Source of the DNA: Flagellimonas lutaonensis
Lineage (GTDB): Bacteria; Bacteroidota; Bacteroidia; Flavobacteriales; Flavobacteriaceae
Direction of reading: 5' to 3'
Length of the DNA stretch: 64,000 bases
Assembly (NCBI RefSeq): GCF_000963865.1
Contig: NZ_CP011071.1
Location: forward strand, 310,001-374,000
Below the pieces are notes generated by a model. The model did not search any database and was not told the origin of the DNA. It was given only the letters and a program-made list of their open reading frames with translations. Shown here piece after piece: positions 31,450-40,545 of the stretch (position 1 is its first letter; every line of letters begins with the position of its first letter). The translations under genes were made by a program, and so were the position numbers.

Positions 31450-33324
31450 CTACTTCTTGTTTTCAGCCTCCATTTTATCTTTCAATGCCTGCAATTGTGA
31501 ATTCGCATCACCAAGTGTCGGTGTCGCCTCATCAGATGAGGAAGACCGTTTTTTGGCCGCTTTGACATTGCGTTCTTCTTGCTCCCTGAAAATGGCGGTA
31601 TGGCTGGCCACCACTCGTTTGAAGTCTTTGTTGAACTCAATGATCTTGAATTCAGCTTCCTCTCCCTTAACGAGTTTCTTGCCATCTTCCTTTTCCATGT
31701 GGCGCGAGGGTACAAAACCGGTTATATCCTCGTTGAACTTAACTGTAGCGCCTTTATCGACAATCTCAGCGATCGAAGCTTTGTGTACAGTCCCTTCGGC
31801 ATACTCCTCGGCATATTTGTCCCACGGATTCTCAGTGGTCTGTTTGTGGCCCAAGCTCAATTTTCTTCCTTCCACATCAAGCTCCAATACCTCCACTTCA
31901 ATCGTGTCACCAACGTTTACAAACTCTGATGGGTGCTTGATTTTCTTCGTCCAAGAAAGGTCAGAGATATAGATAAGGCCATCGATACCCTCTTCCAACT
32001 CGACAAATACGCCGAAATTGGTAAAGTTTCTGACGATACCTTTATGTCTTGAACCAACAGGGTATTTAGAGGTGATGTCCGTCCATGGGTCAGGAGTCAA
32101 TTGCTTCATGCCGAGCGACATTTTGCGTTCTTCCCTGTCCAAGGTCAATACCACGGCCTCGACCTCATCGCCCACTTTCACGAAATCTTGGGCCGAACGC
32201 AAATGCGTTGACCATGACATTTCTGAAACGTGTATAAGGCCCTCTACACCTTCGGCCACCTCGATAAAGGCACCATAGTCGGCAATTACAACTACCTTGC
32301 CCTTTACCTTGTCGCCAACCTTAATCTCATCACCCAAGGCATCCCAAGGATGTTTCTCAAGTTGTTTAAGACCCAATTGGATTCTTGACTTGTTATCGTC
32401 AAAATCAAGGATAACCACGTTCAATTTCTGGTCTAGCTCGACCACTTCGTTCGGATGATTGATCCTGCTCCATGAAAGGTCTGTGATGTGGATAAGACCG
32501 TCAACACCGCCCAGGTCAATAAAGACACCGTACGAAGTGATGTTCTTGACAACACCCTCCAATACCTGGCCTTTCTCAAGCTGGCTGATGATCTCTTTCT
32601 TCTGTTCTTCGATATCGGCCTCGATCAGTGCTTTGTGCGATACCACAACGTTCTTGAACTCGTGGTTGATCTTGACCACCTTGAACTCCATGTTCTTGCC
32701 AACATATTGGTCGTAATCGCGAATAGGCTTCACATCTATCTGCGAACCTGGCAAGAATGCCTCGATACCGAATACATCTACGATCATACCACCTTTGGTG
32801 CGGCACTTTACGTAGCCCTGTACAATCTCTTCTTTGTCGTGGGCTTCGTTGATACGGTCCCAAGCCTTGATGGTTCTGGCCTTTCTGTGCGAAAGTACCA
32901 ACTGGCCCGTTTTGTCTTCCCTGATGTCGATTAGCACCTCAACCTTGTCTCCTACCTTTAGGTCTGGGTTGTAGCGAAATTCGTTCAGCGAGATAACGCC
33001 TTCAGATTTAGCATTGATATCGATGATGGCCTCGCGGTCTGTCATGTGTACCACAGTACCCTCGACCACCTCTTCATCGGCCGTGTCCACGAAGTTTTCT
33101 TCAACAAGCTTCTCAAATTCTTTAAGCTTCTTGTCATCGACCCGTTCGATACCTTCTTCGTACTTGTCCCAATCAAAATTTTCAAGGTACTCTTGCGGGT
33201 CTTGTTTTGGGGCTTCTTCTTTTGTTTCTTTAGATTCTTCGTTGACCTTTGCAGTAGTTTCGTCAACGTTTTGCTTTGCTTCGGCAGCATCTACTGCTTC
33301 CGCAGTTTTTTTTTCTTCAGCCAT
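31450..33324 (-). CDS. rpsA: 30S ribosomal protein S1
   Basis: 624 residues. S1 binds mRNA at the ribosome and is especially important where Shine-Dalgarno sequences are rare, as in Bacteroidota. A long acidic N-terminus (residues 1-75, rich in Glu, Lys and Ala) is followed by six S1 (OB-fold) repeats, for example GMIVDVFGIEAFLPGSQID, VKNITSYGVFIDLGGVDGL, VVIADYGAFIEVAEGVEGL and VRNFTNFGVFVELEEGIDGL. The C-terminal tail is Lys/Ser-rich. Transcription starts from a good promoter at 33439-33469, giving a leader of about 110 bases with a hairpin, and ends at the strong terminator at 31397-31427, so the gene is monocistronic. Confidence 0.97.
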   Translation of the reverse strand: MAEEKKTAEAVDAAEAKQNVDETTAKVNEESKETKEEAPKQDPQEYLENFDWDKYEEGIERVDDKKLKEFEKLVEENFVDTADEEVVEGTVVHMTDREAIIDINAKSEGVISLNEFRYNPDLKVGDKVEVLIDIREDKTGQLVLSHRKARTIKAWDRINEAHDKEEIVQGYVKCRTKGGMIVDVFGIEAFLPGSQIDVKPIRDYDQYVGKNMEFKVVKINHEFKNVVVSHKALIEADIEEQKKEIISQLEKGQVLEGVVKNITSYGVFIDLGGVDGLIHITDLSWSRINHPNEVVELDQKLNVVILDFDDNKSRIQLGLKQLEKHPWDALGDEIKVGDKVKGKVVVIADYGAFIEVAEGVEGLIHVSEMSWSTHLRSAQDFVKVGDEVEAVVLTLDREERKMSLGMKQLTPDPWTDITSKYPVGSRHKGIVRNFTNFGVFVELEEGIDGLIYISDLSWTKKIKHPSEFVNVGDTIEVEVLELDVEGRKLSLGHKQTTENPWDKYAEEYAEGTVHKASIAEIVDKGATVKFNEDITGFVPSRHMEKEDGKKLVKGEEAEFKIIEFNKDFKRVVASHTAIFREQEERNVKAAKKRSSSSDEATPTLGDANSQLQALKDKMEAENKK

Positions 33325-33342
33325 GTGCTGATTTCATTTGTA

Positions 33343-33379
33343 TTCCACGGAGTTACAAGAGTCAAGCGATTTCGTGGAA
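33343..33379 (-). promoter_or_regulatory. Hairpin in the rpsA leader, candidate control element
   Basis: TTCCACG (33343-33349) pairs with CGTGGAA (33373-33379) in the ~110-base 5' leader, closing 19 bases before the ATG. S1 autoregulates through its leader in E. coli; a similar role here is inference. Confidence 0.4.
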
Positions 33380-33438
33380 GAAATTATTATTTTGTTTTTC
33401 CATTCCTTTTTCCTCTTGGATTCGCTAAAAAAGGAGCG

Positions 33439-33469
33439 CAAAAATACAATTAATTACTTGTATTACAAA
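33439..33469 (-). promoter_or_regulatory. rpsA promoter: TTTG, 19 bases, TATTTTTG
   Basis: On the minus strand TTTG (33466-33469) and TATTTTTG (33439-33446) are separated by exactly 19 bases, a full match to the Bacteroidota -33/-7 consensus. The predicted start is near 33432. Confidence 0.85.
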
Positions 33470-33584
33470 CCATTATTGCCTCTAAATGGACAATTTTTCA
33501 AAAATGGCCAATAATTGCCTGCCCTGTGACTTTTATGGCTATCTTGTTTCCCAATTAGTAACCATTAATTTAATTAAGAATATT

Positions 33585-33965
33585 ATGAGTGTAAAAGCAA
33601 AATATCAACCCGTATTGGATCTTGGGCAAAAGCTAAACATCAAAGACGGGGACGTACGTGAAGAAAACGGTGTCCTTAAAATAAAGGGGGTGGCAAACAC
33701 CCAATATGAAAAAAACGTTCTTTGGGACAAGATCAAGGAAATCGGTGGTGAAAATCCCTCTGACATTAAGGCCAACATTACGGTTGCCGACAGTTCGGTA
33801 TACCACCGCCACACCGTTCAAAGTGGCGAATCGCTCAGCAAAATTGCCAAGCACTATTATGGTGACGCCATGAAATACAACAAGATTTTTGAGGCCAACA
33901 GAAATATTCTGAAAAACCCAGACCTAATACATCCTGGGCAAGAGTTGGTTATCCCAAACCTCTAA
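33585..33965 (+). CDS. LysM-domain protein (YgaU/KbpA-like)
   Basis: 126 residues from ATG 33585 (MSVKAKYQPVLDLGQ); the frame is open further upstream but that part has no suitable start and poor composition. The N-terminal half resembles a BON-like domain (LNIKDGDVREENGVLKIKGV, then ILANITVADSS-type strands). A single LysM domain occupies about residues 76-125 (HTVQSGESLSKIAKHYYGDA, NKIFEANRNIL, LIHPGQELVIP). There is no signal peptide, as in E. coli YgaU, which is a potassium-binding cytoplasmic protein. The gene is alone, with a terminator at 33991-34015. Confidence 0.88.
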   Translation: MSVKAKYQPVLDLGQKLNIKDGDVREENGVLKIKGVANTQYEKNVLWDKIKEIGGENPSDIKANITVADSSVYHRHTVQSGESLSKIAKHYYGDAMKYNKIFEANRNILKNPDLIHPGQELVIPNL

Positions 33966-33990
33966 AATCTTTTAGGATTTGAATGTTGAA

Positions 33991-34015
33991 AAGACGCCTA
34001 TCGGGCGTCTTTTTT
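33991..34015 (+). terminator. Terminator of the LysM gene, overlapping the 3' end of cmk
   Basis: AAGACGCC (33991-33998) pairs with GGCGTCTT (34004-34011) and is followed by a run of T. The last codons of the converging cmk gene are read through the same hairpin. Confidence 0.85.
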
Positions 34016-34711
34016 CTTGTCTTGACCAGAAATTACATCAAGGGCATAGTTGTGAATTGCCTCAAACTGCTCTTCCAACCCAAGATTTGAATTATCGAAT
34101 TCAATGGCTTCCTCTGCCTTTTGCAAAGGCGATACTTTGCGGGTAGAGTCGATATGGTCGCGCTGACGAACATTTTTGAGTACCTCGTCGAAGGTAACCT
34201 GCTCCCCTCGTTGCCTCAGTTCATCAAAACGCCTTTGGGCACGGGTTTCGGGCGAGGCGGTCATAAAGATCTTCAACTCGGCATCAGGAAACACCACAGT
34301 GCCAATATCGCGTCCATCCATCACCAACCCTTTTTCGGCACCCATTTTTTGCTGCATTTCCACCAGTTTATGGCGCACCGCTTCTAGGGTAGCCACTTGG
34401 CTGACATATTTTGACACTTCGAGTGTACGTATCTCACGCTCTACGTTTTCACCGTTCAAATAAATATCTGATTGACCTGTCTCAGCATTGGGGCGGAACC
34501 TTAGGTCAATTTCTGAAAGACTAGCGACCAGGGCATCAAAATTGTCTTCAGCACCCCCAACATAGCCGTTACGGAGGGCAAAGAGCGTGACCGCCCTGTA
34601 CATGGCACCTGTATCGACATACACGTACCCCAAGGCCTTTGCCAAACGCTTGGCCACGGTGCTTTTTCCTGTGGATGAGTAGCCGTCGATAGCTATGGTG
34701 ATTTTACGCAT
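33998..34711 (-). CDS. cmk: Cytidylate kinase
   Basis: 237 residues. Cmk phosphorylates CMP and dCMP with ATP in nucleotide recycling. The P-loop is IDGYSSTGKSTVAKRLAK at residues about 7-24; further features are YVDTGAMYRAVTLFAL, VMDGRDIGTVVFPDAELKIF (trimmed) and RQRDHIDSTRKVSPLQKA. It begins 37 bases after lon on the same strand, and its stop lies within the terminator of the opposite LysM gene. There is no fusion to another domain; the length is as expected. Confidence 0.95.
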   Translation of the reverse strand: MRKITIAIDGYSSTGKSTVAKRLAKALGYVYVDTGAMYRAVTLFALRNGYVGGAEDNFDALVASLSEIDLRFRPNAETGQSDIYLNGENVEREIRTLEVSKYVSQVATLEAVRHKLVEMQQKMGAEKGLVMDGRDIGTVVFPDAELKIFMTASPETRAQRRFDELRQRGEQVTFDEVLKNVRQRDHIDSTRKVSPLQKAEEAIEFDNSNLGLEEQFEAIHNYALDVISGQDKKKDAR

Positions 34712-34748
34712 GCGCCAAAAATAGACAGAATTTAAAGAAAAATACCTG

Positions 34749-37199
34749 CTAAAGCTTTTTGGCGTTCTTCACCTTTTGCTTGGTCAAGGCAATGGCGATT
34801 ACCTCGCTCATGTCTTTGACATAGTGAAATTTGAGTCCTTTCAAATACTCGGGCTTTATTTCCTCTACATCTTTACGGTTGTCCTCACAAAGAATAATCT
34901 CTTTGATGCGCGCCCTTTTGGCGGCCAAAATCTTCTCTTTGATGCCTCCCACCGGAAGCACCTTGCCCCGTAGGGTTATCTCGCCGGTCATGGCGATGCT
35001 TTTTTTCACCTTTCGCTGGGTAAACAGTGACACCAATGAGGTAAGCATCGTTATGCCCGCGCTCGGACCATCTTTCGGTGTGGCCCCTTCGGGAACATGG
35101 ATGTGTACATTGTACCTATCAAAAACATTGGGGTCTATACCAAAGCTTTCTGCATTCGACTTGATATACTCCATGGCAATGGTGGCCGATTCTTTCATTA
35201 CCTTGCCCAAATTGCCCGTGATGTTGAGGGTGCCCTTGCCTTTCGACAGAATGGCCTCTATAAACAGGATGTCGCCGCCCACACTGGTCCATGCAAGGCC
35301 GGTAACCACCCCTGCCACCTCATTGTTCTCATACTTGTCACGTTCCATTCGGGGAGGGCCCAAGACCTTTTCGATATCGGCATTGGTAACCCTTACATTG
35401 TACGCTTCTTCAGTGGCGATGTTCTTTGCTGCATAGCGCACCATTTTGGCGATTTGTTTTTCAAGTGTCCTTACACCCGATTCACGCGTGTAGCCCTCTA
35501 CAATCTTTTCAAGCTGTGGTTTACCAATTTTCAAGTCTTTGTTGGTAAGGCCATGCTCTTTCAATTGCTTGGGCAACAAGTGCCTTTTGGCTATCTCTAC
35601 CTTTTCTTCAATGGTGTAACCGGTAACGTTGATGATTTCCATTCGGTCGCGAAGTGCAGGCTGAATGGTCGACAGGTTATTGGCCGTGGCAATGAACATG
35701 ACTTTTGAAAGGTCGTAGCCCATTTCCAAGAAATTATCGTAGAAATCGTTGTTTTGCTCGGGATCCAACACCTCCAGCATGGCCGAAGAGGGATCCCCTT
35801 GGTGGCTATTGCCAAGTTTGTCGATCTCATCCAAAATAAAGACTGGGTTCGAAGTGCCCGCCTTTCTAATGTTCTGCACAATACGGCCGGGCATCGCCCC
35901 GATATAGGTCTTTCGATGGCCCCTGATTTCGGCCTCATCACGTAGGCCCCCAAGAGACATGCGCACATACTCCCTGCCGAGTGCTTCTGCTATCGACTTG
36001 CCCAACGAGGTCTTACCAACACCCGGAGGGCCGTACAAACAGAGGATGGGTGACTTCATATCGTTGCGCAACTTCAATACGGCCAGGTACTCGATGATCC
36101 TGCGTTTTACATCTTCCAGACCATAGTGGTCGCGGTCCAATATCTTTTGGGCCCGCTTCAGGTCAAACTTATCCTTCGAATATTCGTTCCAAGGCAGTTC
36201 AAGAATAAGGTCTAGGTAGTTTCTTTGAATTGAATACTCTGCCACCTGCGGGTTCATACGCTGCATCTTCGCCAACTCTTTCTCGAAATGCTCCCTTACC
36301 TTTTTGCCCCACTTTTTCTTTTTGGCCTTTTTGCGCATTTCTTCGACCTCTTCCTCGTAAGAGACACCTCCCAACTCTTCTTGAATGGTCTTCATCTGCT
36401 GGTGCAAGAAGTATTCGCGCTGCTGTTGGTCCATATCATGGCGCACCTTCGATTGAATGTCGTTCTTGAGCTCCAGTTTCTGCAGTTCAAGGTTCATGTA
36501 CCGTAAGGTTGCCAAAGCCCTTTCTTGCAGGTCTGCAATTTCCAGTAGCTTCTGTTTCTCTTGAACGGAGAGGTTTAGGTTCGATGAAACGAAATTGATG
36601 AGAAACGAGTTGCTCTGGATGTTTTTGATGGCAAACGTTGCCTCACTGGGTATGTTCGGGTTATCTTTTATGATTTTGTAGGCCAAATCTTTGATGGAAT
36701 CGATGATGGCCCCAAACTCCTCGTTGTTCTGATCTGGTCTTATTTCGTTCGCTTCGCGAATGGTAGCGGTCATATAAGGCTTCTCTGTGAGCACCTCGGC
36801 AATTTCAAAGCGCTTCTTGCCCTGTATAATGACCGTGGTATTGCCATCGGGCATTTGAAGTACCCGTAAAATACGGGCCACCGTACCTAACGTATTAATA
36901 TCGTTTATTCCCGGATTTTCGGTCTTTTCATCTTTTTGTGATACCACACCAATAGTCTTGCTGCCCTGGTTGGCTTCTTTGATCAGACTGATAGATTTAT
37001 CCCTTCCGGCGGTGATGGGGATTACCACACCCGGAAAAAGCACCGTATTGCGAAGCGGCAAAATTGGTAATATTTCAGGAAGGCTTTCGTTGTTCATTTC
37101 TTCCTCATCTTCGGGGGTCAATAATGGAATCAACTCAGAGTCTTCTTCAATTCCTTGAAAAGACAAATTGTCAAGATTTGTAAATTTCAATTCTGCCAT
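34749..37199 (-). CDS. lon: ATP-dependent protease La
   Basis: 816 residues, normal for bacterial LonA, a cytoplasmic AAA+ serine protease that removes misfolded and regulatory proteins. The N-terminal substrate-binding LON domain runs to about residue 240 ([20 protein letters not shown]), followed by a coiled-coil region. The AAA+ module has Walker [21 protein letters not shown] and Walker [14 protein letters not shown]. The C-terminal protease domain has catalytic Ser in [10 protein letters not shown] and Lys in [14 protein letters not shown]. The sequence [15 protein letters not shown] is fully conserved. No sigma-32-type heat-shock promoter is recognisable upstream. Confidence 0.97.
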   Translation of the reverse strand: MAELKFTNLDNLSFQGIEEDSELIPLLTPEDEEEMNNESLPEILPILPLRNTVLFPGVVIPITAGRDKSISLIKEANQGSKTIGVVSQKDEKTENPGINDINTLGTVARILRVLQMPDGNTTVIIQGKKRFEIAEVLTEKPYMTATIREANEIRPDQNNEEFGAIIDSIKDLAYKIIKDNPNIPSEATFAIKNIQSNSFLINFVSSNLNLSVQEKQKLLEIADLQERALATLRYMNLELQKLELKNDIQSKVRHDMDQQQREYFLHQQMKTIQEELGGVSYEEEVEEMRKKAKKKKWGKKVREHFEKELAKMQRMNPQVAEYSIQRNYLDLILELPWNEYSKDKFDLKRAQKILDRDHYGLEDVKRRIIEYLAVLKLRNDMKSPILCLYGPPGVGKTSLGKSIAEALGREYVRMSLGGLRDEAEIRGHRKTYIGAMPGRIVQNIRKAGTSNPVFILDEIDKLGNSHQGDPSSAMLEVLDPEQNNDFYDNFLEMGYDLSKVMFIATANNLSTIQPALRDRMEIINVTGYTIEEKVEIAKRHLLPKQLKEHGLTNKDLKIGKPQLEKIVEGYTRESGVRTLEKQIAKMVRYAAKNIATEEAYNVRVTNADIEKVLGPPRMERDKYENNEVAGVVTGLAWTSVGGDILFIEAILSKGKGTLNITGNLGKVMKESATIAMEYIKSNAESFGIDPNVFDRYNVHIHVPEGATPKDGPSAGITMLTSLVSLFTQRKVKKSIAMTGEITLRGKVLPVGGIKEKILAAKRARIKEIILCEDNRKDVEEIKPEYLKGLKFHYVKDMSEVIAIALTKQKVKNAKKL

Positions 37200-37419
37200 A
37201 TGTTAAATTTCGGTCATTCTGTCACGAACCCACAGAACAATTTCGTGCCCAATTCCAAGAAAGCATGGCCAAAATCGCCATTATTCAAGGGGTTCGACGG
37301 CAAAAATCTCTTATTTTACTGTACTTTGAGCAATTCTTATGCCATCAAACACAAAATTTCTGTTCAAAACTGTAACAAATGGCAAAACACCTACTCTATA
37401 AGACAAACCATTCAACTTT

Positions 37420-37980
37420 TTGAGCCGCCAAAATGAACATACTGATGCCCTCTTGAAAGAGTGCTTGGAAGGAAAGCAAAGTGCCCAGCTTGAAATTTAC
37501 AACAGGTATTACAAGGCCATGTACAACACGGCCCTCCGGATTGTAAAGCACACGGCAGAAGCAGAGGATGTGATGCAAGAATCGTTTTTGAACGCGTTTA
37601 CGAAACTGCACACATTCAAAGGCGATGTGACCTTCGGGGCATGGTTAAAACGAATTGTGGTGAACAACAGTATCTATCACTACCGAAAGCAACAGAAGTT
37701 AAAAGCTGTTGCCATAGATGAGGTACTTTACAAGGTTGAGGACAACGACGAGGTTGTTTTGAACCAAGATGGTTATACAGAACTGAAGGTTCAAAAAGTG
37801 ATGGAAACCATGAAAAGTTTGAAAGACAATTACAGAGTTTCTTTGACCTTGCACCTCATCGAAGGATACGATTATGAAGAAATTAGCCAGATACTCGATA
37901 TCAACTATGCCAATTGCCGGACCACTATTTCAAGGGCCAAAGAAAGTTTGAGAAAAAAATTGTCAGTAAATATCAATTGA
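37420..37980 (+). CDS. ECF-type RNA polymerase sigma factor
   Basis: 186 residues from a TTG start at 37420 (MSRQNEHTDALLKECLEGKQ); an in-frame TAA at 37399 leaves no other candidate. Sigma region 2 lies at about residues 25-95 (ALRIVKHTAEAEDVMQESFL, TFGAWLKRIVVNNSIYHYRK). Region 4 lies at about 125-180 (LIEGYDYEEISQILDINYAN, CRTTISRAKESLRKKL). It is the first gene of a four-gene plus-strand run with a single-pass membrane protein 2 bases downstream, so control by that anti-sigma-like partner is likely. Confidence 0.9.
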   Translation: MSRQNEHTDALLKECLEGKQSAQLEIYNRYYKAMYNTALRIVKHTAEAEDVMQESFLNAFTKLHTFKGDVTFGAWLKRIVVNNSIYHYRKQQKLKAVAIDEVLYKVEDNDEVVLNQDGYTELKVQKVMETMKSLKDNYRVSLTLHLIEGYDYEEISQILDINYANCRTTISRAKESLRKKLSVNIN

Positions 37981-37982
37981 TT

Positions 37983-38543
37983 ATGAAAAAGGATGCATTA
38001 GACGAGCTTTTTGGAAGATTGCAAGGCGGGTTCGACATAGAGGAACCTAAGACCGGGCACCAAGAACGCTTTCTTGAGAAACTCAGCAGATCAAAAGGCG
38101 TGGTCGCCATGCGACCAAAAAAGACGTCTTGGTGGAAGGCTCTTTCGATTGCCGCCTCATTGTTGTTGCTGTGCGCACTGGGTCTTAAATGGTTTGTTGA
38201 AGGGCCGTCCATTGATCAGCAAGTGGTCGAGATTGCACCTGAGATTTCCGAGACCCAATTCTATTTTGCCGGTCTCATAGAAGAACAGGTGCAAGAGCTC
38301 AAAAATGCCAAATCGCCAGAAACGGCACAAATGGTCGATGATGCCCTAAAACAACTCGATAAGCTGGAAGCCGATTACACCCAATTGGAACGTGACCTGG
38401 TAAATGGGGGTAACAGCAAGATTATTTTGAACGCAATGATCATCAATTTTCAAACACGGATCGATTTACTGAAAGAAGTATTGACCAATATAGAAGAAGT
38501 TAAAAATTTAAAACCATACAATGATGAGAACTTTACTATCTAA
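37983..38543 (+). CDS. Single-pass membrane protein in the anti-sigma position
   Basis: 186 residues from ATG 37983, two bases after the sigma factor stop. A cytoplasmic N-terminal part of about 50 residues (KKDALDELFGRLQGGFDIEEP) precedes a transmembrane helix at about residues 52-70 (ALSIAASLLLLCALGLKWF). The periplasmic part is mainly helical and probably coiled coil (EEQVQELKNAKSPETAQMV, DDALKQLDKLEADYTQLERD). The layout and position are those of an anti-sigma factor, but the zinc anti-sigma motif (HxxxCxxC) is absent. It overlaps the next gene by 23 bases. Confidence 0.75.
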   Translation: MKKDALDELFGRLQGGFDIEEPKTGHQERFLEKLSRSKGVVAMRPKKTSWWKALSIAASLLLLCALGLKWFVEGPSIDQQVVEIAPEISETQFYFAGLIEEQVQELKNAKSPETAQMVDDALKQLDKLEADYTQLERDLVNGGNSKIILNAMIINFQTRIDLLKEVLTNIEEVKNLKPYNDENFTI

Positions 38544-39621
38544 ATATCTCTGCCTTATACTATTGGCCCTGCCAATTACCTTAGCGGCCCATACAGACCT
38601 AGGTGGCTGGAAGGGGAAGTATACCAAAGAAAAAACAATCAAAAAAGAGTTCAATGTCAATGCAAATGCCCTTTTAAAGGTAAAAAACAGCTACGGCAAC
38701 CTGAACATTACCTCTTGGGACCAAAACATGGTCATGATCGAGGTGCACATCAAGACCAATGGCAACAATGAAGAACGCGTGCAAGAACGCCTTGATGAAA
38801 TCAACGTTTATTTTGAAAATAACAGCAGCATGGTCTCGGCCATTACCCGTTTTGGAGACCGCGACCGAAATTGGGGCTGGAATTGGGGTAAACGAAACAA
38901 TGTGAACGTACAGGTGAACTACACCATAAAACTGCCCGTGAAGAACAGTATAAACCTGAACAACGATTATGGCAATATATACCTAGACCGAATCGATGGC
39001 CATGCAAAGATCAGCTGTGATTATGGTAAAATGGAAATAGGTGAGTTGCGTGGCAGAAACAATGAACTTCGGTTTGACTACACCTCACGCTCAACATTTG
39101 AATATGTGAACAGTGCAGAGATCAATGCCGACTACTCCGGGTTTACCGTTGAAAGGGCGGGCAACCTCGTTGTCAAGGCAGATTATACCAATGCGGTTAT
39201 AGGTGAAATGGAGAGCCTTCTCTATTCATCTGATTATGGTTCTATGGAAGTGGGCAGGGTGCAAAATGTTAAGGGAAATGGCGATTACATTGGCGTCAAG
39301 CTCGGAGAAGTACATGGAAATGTTGACATTTCAGCAGACTATGGATCCATCAAAATCTCAAAAATGGCTGCTGACGCAGGAAGCATTAATATGAACACAA
39401 ATTATACGAGAATCAAAATAGGGTATGATCCACAATATTATTTCGACTTTGAAATCAATACGGAATATGCCGGGGTGAGTGGCAAAGAAGACTTTGAAAT
39501 CAATATCAGTAAAGAAAAATCCAGTGAGCGTTACTACAAGGGCTTTCATGGAAAGAAAAACTCAGGGAACCAAGTGTACATAGTTAGTGAATACGGTGGA
39601 ATAACCTTTTACAAAAATTAA
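38521..39621 (+). CDS. Exported DUF4097-like beta-helix protein
   Basis: 366 residues with a signal peptide (KYLCLILLALPITLAAH). The mature part consists of repeated short beta-strand units with recurrent DYG/DY motifs (NNDYGNIYLDRIDG, SCDYGKMEIGELRG, NADYSGFTVERAGN, SSDYGSMEVGRVQN, SADYGSIKISKM). This is the pattern of the DUF4097/putative adhesin family, expected to form a right-handed beta-helix or ladder on the periplasmic or cell surface side. It overlaps the anti-sigma-like gene, so it is part of the sigma operon and may be its signal source or target. Either of two adjacent ATG codons (38521, 38524) can start it. The precise function is unknown. Confidence 0.82.
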   Translation: MMRTLLSKYLCLILLALPITLAAHTDLGGWKGKYTKEKTIKKEFNVNANALLKVKNSYGNLNITSWDQNMVMIEVHIKTNGNNEERVQERLDEINVYFENNSSMVSAITRFGDRDRNWGWNWGKRNNVNVQVNYTIKLPVKNSINLNNDYGNIYLDRIDGHAKISCDYGKMEIGELRGRNNELRFDYTSRSTFEYVNSAEINADYSGFTVERAGNLVVKADYTNAVIGEMESLLYSSDYGSMEVGRVQNVKGNGDYIGVKLGEVHGNVDISADYGSIKISKMAADAGSINMNTNYTRIKIGYDPQYYFDFEINTEYAGVSGKEDFEINISKEKSSERYYKGFHGKKNSGNQVYIVSEYGGITFYKN

Positions 39622-39706
39622 TCATCAATTTGTGGCCAGGTTTTAAATGTTGAATTAAAGCAATAGTTGAGACCAAGCTCGAACCATTAACACTAAAAAC
39701 AAAACC

Positions 39707-40429
39707 ATGAAGAAAGTATTGACATTAGGACTGGTTTTCTGTACAGTTGCAGCCTGTGCCCAATGGGGCAAACGTATAAAAGGAAACGGAAATGTAGTGA
39801 CCATTGAACGCTCTGTGGGCGATTATGACCAAGTGGCCGTAGCGGGCTGGTTCGACGTAGAACTGGTCGATGGCAACGAGGGCGAGCTAACCCTTAAGGG
39901 CGAAGAAAACCTACTCGAATACATTAAAACCGAGGTAAAAGATGGCAAATTGGTCATCAAAACAGAAAAGGGTGTGAATCTCAGGCCTTCAACTTGGAAG
40001 GACGGTATTTTGGTAACGGTACCTGTAGAGCAAATAGAAGGCGTATCGCTATCGGGATCGGGTGATGTTATTGGAAAGACAACTTTGAGGTCTGACCGGT
40101 TCAGAACAAATATTTCAGGTTCCGGCGACATTGAACTGGCCATTGAGGCCGGTGAGGTTTCTGCCCAACTTTCAGGCTCTGGTGATATTGAACTGGAAGG
40201 GAAGGCAGACAAACTTAATGTGCAGGTTTCGGGATCGGGCGATGTAAAGGCATACGACCTTAAGGCCGAACATGTAGATGTTCAAGTATCAGGTTCTGCC
40301 GATGTCAAGGTAACCGCCAACCAGTCATTGAATGGCCGGGTATCTGGATCGGGCGATATCAGCTACAAGGGAAATCCAAAAAAAGTGAACACCAAGTCTT
40401 CTGGTTCAGGGGACATCAACAGTTATTAG
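39707..40429 (+). CDS. Head GIN domain protein (DUF2807), exported
   Basis: 240 residues with an N-terminal signal sequence (TLGLVFCTVAACAQ) whose Cys could be a lipid attachment site. After a GKRIKGNGNVVTIERSVGDYD start, the protein is a beta-helix made of SGSGD-type repeats: seven copies of (L/I/V/S)SGSxD appear between about residues 115 and 238. DUF2807/GIN proteins are typical of Bacteroidota and have no known enzyme activity. It follows the DUF4097-like gene by 85 bases and ends before a bidirectional hairpin. It probably belongs to the same envelope module. Confidence 0.88.
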   Translation: MKKVLTLGLVFCTVAACAQWGKRIKGNGNVVTIERSVGDYDQVAVAGWFDVELVDGNEGELTLKGEENLLEYIKTEVKDGKLVIKTEKGVNLRPSTWKDGILVTVPVEQIEGVSLSGSGDVIGKTTLRSDRFRTNISGSGDIELAIEAGEVSAQLSGSGDIELEGKADKLNVQVSGSGDVKAYDLKAEHVDVQVSGSADVKVTANQSLNGRVSGSGDISYKGNPKKVNTKSSGSGDINSY

Positions 40430-40496
40430 CGAGTTTATTACAACAATCGAGACGAACAGCAATCATCAAACCGTCCGCCAGCGGTGGACCGAAAAC

Positions 40497-40545
40497 AAAA
40501 AAGTCCTGTTTATCCTGATAGCTATCAGGAAGCGGGACTTTTTTT
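40497..40545. terminator. Bidirectional terminator hairpin containing an 18-bp palindrome
   Basis: AAAAAGTCC and GGGACTTTTT form the outer stem, with T-runs on both strands. The tip is the perfect palindrome TCCTGATAGCTATCAGGA (40513-40530). It separates the GIN gene from the converging MFS gene, whose stop codon (40525-40527) lies inside the palindrome. Confidence 0.85.

Noticed and set aside
37200-37419. Heat-shock promoter for lon
   Set aside because: No sigma-32-like or clear TAnnTTTG element could be found in the intergenic region.
40021-40429. DNA tandem repeat in the GIN gene
   Set aside because: The recurring SGSGD codons reflect the beta-helix protein repeat; the nucleotide copies are diverged and unevenly spaced.
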